Assembly: GCF_000238055.2 (NCBI RefSeq)
Contig: NZ_KE148312.1
Location: forward strand, 1,484,501-1,548,500
Length of the DNA stretch: 64,000 nt
Source of the DNA: Oribacterium parvum ACB1
Lineage (GTDB): Bacteria; Bacillota; Clostridia; Lachnospirales; Lachnospiraceae
Direction of reading: 5' to 3'
Every line of letters begins with the position of its first letter. Position 1 is the first letter of the stretch. Positions 60,811-64,000 of the stretch are shown one piece after another. The position numbers were made by a program, and so were the translations under genes. Below the pieces are notes generated by a model, which saw nothing but the letters and a program-made list of their open reading frames with translations, did not search any database and was not told the origin of the DNA.

Positions 60811-61404
60811 ATGAACGAAGTAAATATCTTTGATCAATTACTTGAAGAACAGAATGGATATATTCGATTAATTGATGCTCAAAATGAAGGAGTATCAAAA
60901 TCTGCAGTTCTGGATTATGTCCATAAGAAGGAAATGGAAAAGGTAGCTCCCGGCATATATATCTCGCCTGATGCATGGGAAGATAGACTATATTTGATTC
61001 AGCTTAGAAATAGAAAAATTATTTTTTCTCATGAGACAGCTTTGTATATTCATAATCTTTCCGATAGAGAGCCTTTTGCACCGGTAATTACTGTAGAACG
61101 AGGCTATAACGCAAAACATCTAAAAGATAAAGGCATTATAGTCCATACGGTAAGACCGGAATGGATAGAGCTTGGCTTGACAGAGGAGAAGACCTTTACC
61201 GGTAATACAGTACGAATCTATGATAGAGAGCGCTGTATCTGTGATATTATCAAGAATAAAAATAGAATGGATATTCAAGTATTCCAGATGGCTTTAAGGT
61301 CTTATTTTTCAGGTAGTGACAAAAATATCCATAAGCTCATGGAATATGCTCGCATCATGGGAATTTCGGATAAGGTGAGACAATATACAGAGGTATTACT
61401 ATGA
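60811..61404 (+). CDS. AbiEi-type antitoxin/transcriptional repressor
   Basis: A 197-residue protein with an N-terminal winged helix (LIDAQNEGVSKSAVLDYVHK) and a C-terminal antitoxin domain with the AbiEi strings VAPGIYISPDAWEDRLYLIQ and IFSHETALYIHNLSDREP. Such proteins neutralise AbiEii toxins in type IV systems and repress their own promoter through inverted repeats. The ATG at 60811 has GGGGG upstream and is preferred over TTG 60760. Its stop overlaps the toxin start (ATGA). The toxin is broken, so this is an orphan antitoxin. Confidence 0.88.
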   Translation: MNEVNIFDQLLEEQNGYIRLIDAQNEGVSKSAVLDYVHKKEMEKVAPGIYISPDAWEDRLYLIQLRNRKIIFSHETALYIHNLSDREPFAPVITVERGYNAKHLKDKGIIVHTVRPEWIELGLTEEKTFTGNTVRIYDRERCICDIIKNKNRMDIQVFQMALRSYFSGSDKNIHKLMEYARIMGISDKVRQYTEVLL

Positions 61405-61743
61405 TGAAAAGTGCTACAGCTGTAAAGGCAAAGATAAAAAATAAAGCAGGGGGAAGTAGTGACAAATCCCAGATAATGCTAAGAATATATCTGATGGAAA
61501 GACTTCTGGAGAGAGTTTCTTTATCACGATATAGAGATAATTTTGTGTTAAAGGGTGGGCTTTTAGTATCTTCTATAGACTGCACTATGGATAAGCTAAA
61601 GCAGACCATTAAGATGGATATTTCAACTGGTGACGAGATTACGCCGAAAGCAATAGCGTATTAACTGCCGCTTATTGTTGAGGACAGAACCATTGAGCTG
61701 TGGGCGTACAATAATGTAATTTTAGTTGCCGAGCAATACCCAA
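61401..61743 (+). pseudogene. decayed AbiEii-type nucleotidyltransferase toxin
   Basis: The first 55 codons look like an AbiEii N-terminus (SQIMLRIYLMERLLERVSLS, NFVLKGGLLVSSID). The catalytic TxDxD block that should follow is gone: the frame jumps to LKQTIKMDISTGDEITPKAI, which belongs about 60 residues further on in intact homologues, and stops at 61662. Beyond the stop the same frame still reads IVEDRTIELWAYNN, again AbiEii-like, then loses similarity. An internal deletion plus a nonsense change therefore inactivated it, and the C-terminal half is missing. Confidence 0.85.
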
Positions 61744-61802
61744 CAGAGAGTATGAAAATGCTCATTTTCAAAAAGGAAGGGATGCGAAAGACAGGGGGAA
61801 AT

Positions 61803-62321
61803 ATGAAATTAGAATCTTTACAAGAGGAACCAAAACTTGTCTTGACCTATCCTCACAAGTCTAACTTTAATAGGATAGGCTGCTTATCCATGGTAGTATT
61901 TTCCTTTATTGTTATCCGGGTACTGAAGCATCTTATGCGTTATCATACTGATTTTTCCGATAAAATGATTATAGCCATTGTGTTGATTGTCGCTCCGCTC
62001 CTTGTATGGTTTATGGGATATTATCTCTTCATAAATGGAGTGAAATTAGAAATTTATGAAAACGAAGTTGTTCAATACTATACTTATGGAAGTAGAGGAC
62101 GGAGTGTATTACATTTTAAATTTAAACTTGATGACATAGAACAAATAAAAACGAAAAATCGTCCGTTTCATTGTCTGAAGATGACCATAAAAGTTAGGAA
62201 TCCCATTTTTTGTGGTTTGTATGAGAAGAAACTCAATAAGCTGGAGAAGGTAAGCATCATCTTGGATAGAAAAAAAGCGGATTGTTTTATGCAAGAGATA
62301 GAACAATTTCACAGAAAGTAA
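61803..62321 (+). CDS. membrane protein of unknown function
   Basis: A 172-residue protein with two hydrophobic segments (about 27-47 and 60-85) and a soluble beta-rich C-terminus (VKLEIYENEVVQYYTYGSRG) that resembles small bacterial PH-like domains. GGGGGA lies just before the ATG at 61803. No named family. It sits between the decayed AbiE locus and the IS200 element in an AT-rich region. Confidence 0.6.
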   Translation: MKLESLQEEPKLVLTYPHKSNFNRIGCLSMVVFSFIVIRVLKHLMRYHTDFSDKMIIAIVLIVAPLLVWFMGYYLFINGVKLEIYENEVVQYYTYGSRGRSVLHFKFKLDDIEQIKTKNRPFHCLKMTIKVRNPIFCGLYEKKLNKLEKVSIILDRKKADCFMQEIEQFHRK

Positions 62322-62340
62322 ATGAATGATCAAGGTTTAG

Positions 62341-62368
62341 CGGGAGCTTCATTTTATGCTCCTTATTT
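62341..62368 (+). terminator. weak terminator
   Basis: GGAGC pairs with GCTCC around TTCATTTTAT, followed by a T-rich tract. Confidence 0.45.
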
Positions 62369-62535
62369 ATTTATTAAAACTTATATTATGCCGATATAAA
62401 ATTCAGGCGTATATTGGTGAAAACCATATATATTTTAAGATTTTTACCGATTCATCTGCCATGTAACACAGAAGGTAACATTTTGTTGAAGCTTAGATAC
62501 GGAGTAATGAATGTGACGTTTTATTTAGTGTATTG

Positions 62536-62581
62536 TTTTATTCTTAACAAGTGGCTAAGGCGAAGCCTGAGACATCTTGTT
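62536..62581. repeat. palindrome identical to 10907-10952
   Basis: 46 nt identical to the copy at 10907, including AACAAGTGGCTAAGGCGAAG and GACATCTTGTT. It lies about 55 nt left of the IS200 end. Confidence 0.85.
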
Positions 62582-62593
62582 AATGGACTTTAG

Positions 62594-62634
62594 CCAGTAT
62601 CGGAGCTGACATTTGAAAAATGTTAGCTCTGATA
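62594..62634. other. long hairpin next to IS200
   Basis: GTATCGGAGCTGACAT pairs with ATGTTAGCTCTGATAC around a short A/T loop. It could be a terminator (AAAAAA follows on plus) or the insertion target region of IS200. The remaining spacer from 62369 to 62535 shows nothing. Confidence 0.6.
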
Positions 62635-62676
62635 CAAAAAACCACCCGCTATGCGGGTGGGAAACACTTGTTATAC

Positions 62677-62741
62677 AAAAATCACCTTTCCTAATACAAT
62701 AAAGTTGTTCAAGCTATATTGTAGAAAAGGAAGGTGATTTT
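62677..62741 (+). promoter_or_regulatory. stem-loop sequestering the tnpA ribosome-binding site
   Basis: AAAATCACCTTTCC (62677-62691) pairs with GGAAGGTGATTTT (62729-62741), which contains the tnpA Shine-Dalgarno. An inner ACAAT/ATTGT pair extends the stem. IS200 is known to block TnpA translation in this way. Confidence 0.75.
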
Positions 62742-63197
62742 ATGGCGAAGAAAGAATATGCATTGGCACATACGAAATGGATGTGTAAATATCATATTGT
62801 CTTCACACCGAAGTATAGGCGAAAAATAATATATTATCAATATAAGTCAGATATTCGGGATATTATCAAGCAGCTCTGCGCCTTTAAAGGAGTGGAGATT
62901 ATAGAAGGGCATTTAATGCCGGACCATGTACACATTCTGGTTAGTATTCCACCTAAGATTAGCGTTTCTTCTTTTATGGGCTATTTAAAGGGAAAAAGTG
63001 CCTTAATGATATTTGATAAACACGCAAATCTTAAATACAAATTTGGAAACAGACATTTTTGGGCCGAAGGCTATTATGTCAGTACAGTAGGTTTAAATGA
63101 AGCCACAATAAAAAAGTATATCCAAGATCAAGAAAAACACGATATAGCTTTGGATAAACTAAGTGTTAAAGAATATGAAGACCCTTTTAAGGGTTAA
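62742..63197 (+). CDS. tnpA: IS200/IS605-family transposase TnpA (Y1 HUH)
   Basis: A 151-residue Y1 transposase that cuts and rejoins single-stranded DNA at the element ends. The HUH motif is HLMPDHVHILV near residues 57-67, and the catalytic tyrosine is in IKKYIQDQEKHD near 126. KWMCKYHIVFTPKYRRKIIY is the family N-terminus and GNRHFWAEGYYVSTVG is also diagnostic. The gene is complete with a good ribosome-binding site, so the element may be active. Confidence 0.95.
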   Translation: MAKKEYALAHTKWMCKYHIVFTPKYRRKIIYYQYKSDIRDIIKQLCAFKGVEIIEGHLMPDHVHILVSIPPKISVSSFMGYLKGKSALMIFDKHANLKYKFGNRHFWAEGYYVSTVGLNEATIKKYIQDQEKHDIALDKLSVKEYEDPFKG

Positions 63198-63471
63198 AGT
63201 GCAGTAGTACCAATACCCCTTTATGGGGTAGCGACGAGTCAAACGCAATATGGCTTGAATGGAGCTGTGGGAAGGTGCAAAGCAAACTTCCCATAGCCCA
63301 AAATGAAAGCCAGCGCCTTTAGACGCTGGCCAGTAGCAGGGGCTTATAGCCCCGAGCAAACCACCCGTTTGACGGGTGGTAGTGATTTAGCGCGTTCTTT
63401 CCGGAGTATGTAAGGCTGTTCTGTGCTACGTTTTTATGGTGATGAGAAACGTAGGAGGTAGGAAGAAAAAT

Positions 63472-64000
63472 ATGAACAACGTAAAACTCGGAACTGCTTT
63501 GTTTGCTGCAACTGTGCTTGTATCTACAAATGCTTTTGCAGGGAATTGGGTGCAGACAGGCAACACTTGGGAGTACCATGATAACGGAAGAAGAACTGCT
63601 AACACATGGGTTAAAGCCTCCGATGGACATTCATGGTTCTGGATTAATGATGCCGGAAAAATGTCTGTAAATGAATGGTTTATTCATAACGGACAGTGGT
63701 ATTTCACTAAGGCAGACGGCATAATGAGCGATAATGAATGGATTCAGTCTCCTCATTCCGGCCGTTGGTATTATCTTAACCAAGGCGGCGCAATGGCGGA
63801 AAATCAATGGCTTGATTATAATGGCCGGTGGTACTACCTTGGCAGTGATGGGGGAATGGTTACGAATGGAACGGTGGATGGTTATTATATAGACAGTTCC
63901 GGTGTATGGTCTGGTGATAGCAGTAAAATTGTAAATAATGCAAATGCTGCGATATCTTCCGGCGGCGGTTCGGGATTCTCCGGCGGAGGTGGAAGTTCCG
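63472..64000 (+). CDS. secreted cell-wall-binding repeat protein, partial
   Basis: Runs off the window's right edge after 176 codons. A signal peptide (MNNVKLGTALFAATVLVSTN, AFA cleavage) is followed by choline-binding-like cell-wall repeats of about 20 residues with aromatic cores: TWVKASDGHSWFWINDAGKM, EWFIHNGQWYFTKADGIM, and WLDYNGRWYYLGSDGGMV. A Gly/Ser-rich stretch then begins. GTAGGAGG precedes the ATG. The catalytic or effector domain, if any, lies outside the window. Confidence 0.88.
   Translation, partial: MNNVKLGTALFAATVLVSTNAFAGNWVQTGNTWEYHDNGRRTANTWVKASDGHSWFWINDAGKMSVNEWFIHNGQWYFTKADGIMSDNEWIQSPHSGRWYYLNQGGAMAENQWLDYNGRWYYLGSDGGMVTNGTVDGYYIDSSGVWSGDSSKIVNNANAAISSGGGSGFSGGGGSS

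Larger units (their letters stand above)
62636..63385 (+). mobile_element. IS200-type insertion sequence
   Basis: About 750 bp. Subterminal palindromes are CCACCCGCTATGCGGGTGG (62642-62660) at the left end and CCACCCGTTTGACGGGTGG (63361-63379) at the right end, as in IS200/IS605 elements that move as single strands. It holds an intact tnpA and no tnpB. The exact ends cannot be fixed without an empty site. Confidence 0.88.

Noticed and set aside
62636-63385. REP-associated (RAYT) transposase as the mover of the 36-nt palindromes
   Set aside because: The element's own ends (CCACCCG palindromes) are unrelated to the 36-nt family, and the gene is a normal IS200 TnpA; proximity alone is not enough.

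Overview
The window is a 64 kb chromosomal piece from a low-to-moderate GC Gram-positive anaerobe, most likely a Lachnospiraceae member (an Oribacterium-like oral or gut organism would fit, but the genus is inferred). Signs for this are strong AGGAGG ribosome-binding sites with many GTG and TTG starts, class I AroF-type DAHP synthases, HemZ, YhaM, MutS2, a Trp T-box, a sortase-type surface protein with Cna-B domains, a cell-wall-binding repeat protein, L-lactate dehydrogenase, and a butanol-dehydrogenase-like alcohol dehydrogenase. Most of the sequence is ordinary core genome with short intergenic spaces, interrupted by small toxin-antitoxin-like modules and one IS200-type insertion.

Layout. 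0.2-7.3 kb: an OGG-like glycosylase, a YfbR-type nucleotidase, then a three-gene set (leucine-rich-repeat protein, zincin-like/VWA protein, MoxR-type AAA+ ATPase) and a TRIC-type channel. 7.4-10.9 kb: an anchored surface protein on the minus strand and an RHH/DUF4160/DUF2442 trio. 11-16 kb: tRNA-Pro and the str operon (rpsL, rpsG, fusA, tuf). 16-22 kb: a 5'-truncated ABC permease, a ProX-type editing protein, AhpC, queA, a broken HigB toxin with intact HigA, and RluF. 22-30.6 kb: ligA, lgt, a chemoreceptor, small conserved genes and trmB. 30.8-42.7 kb: an NlpC/P60 lipoprotein, a nucleotidyltransferase, a DUF5711 protein, glucokinase, mutS2, a two-component system followed by an HtrA-like protein that has lost its protease motifs, and yhaM. 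43-51 kb: hemZ, ldh, a gene of unknown function, a winged-helix/nucleotidyltransferase pair, and a stand-alone trpB behind a Trp T-box. 51-64 kb: a MerR/MFS pair, twin DAHP synthases, tyrS, an alcohol dehydrogenase, an iron-sulfur flavoprotein, a decayed AbiE system, an IS200 element and the start of a cell-wall-binding protein.

The most unusual content is non-coding. Three related structured elements of about 145-310 nt (25.3, 42.8 and 51.0 kb) share a conserved core enclosed by long complementary arms. The arms differ in sequence between copies but stay complementary, which suggests a conserved RNA or DNA fold. A second family of imperfect palindromes, 36 nt long in the clear copies, sits mostly just behind intrinsic terminators; two distant copies are identical over 46 nt. 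There are also many short tandem arrays (units of 10 to 22 bp), several starting at or just after stop codons. Aromatic amino acid metabolism is clustered at 49-57 kb (trpB, two DAHP synthases, tyrS), with clear cis-regulation of trpB. All names were assigned by reading the translations; no database search was run.
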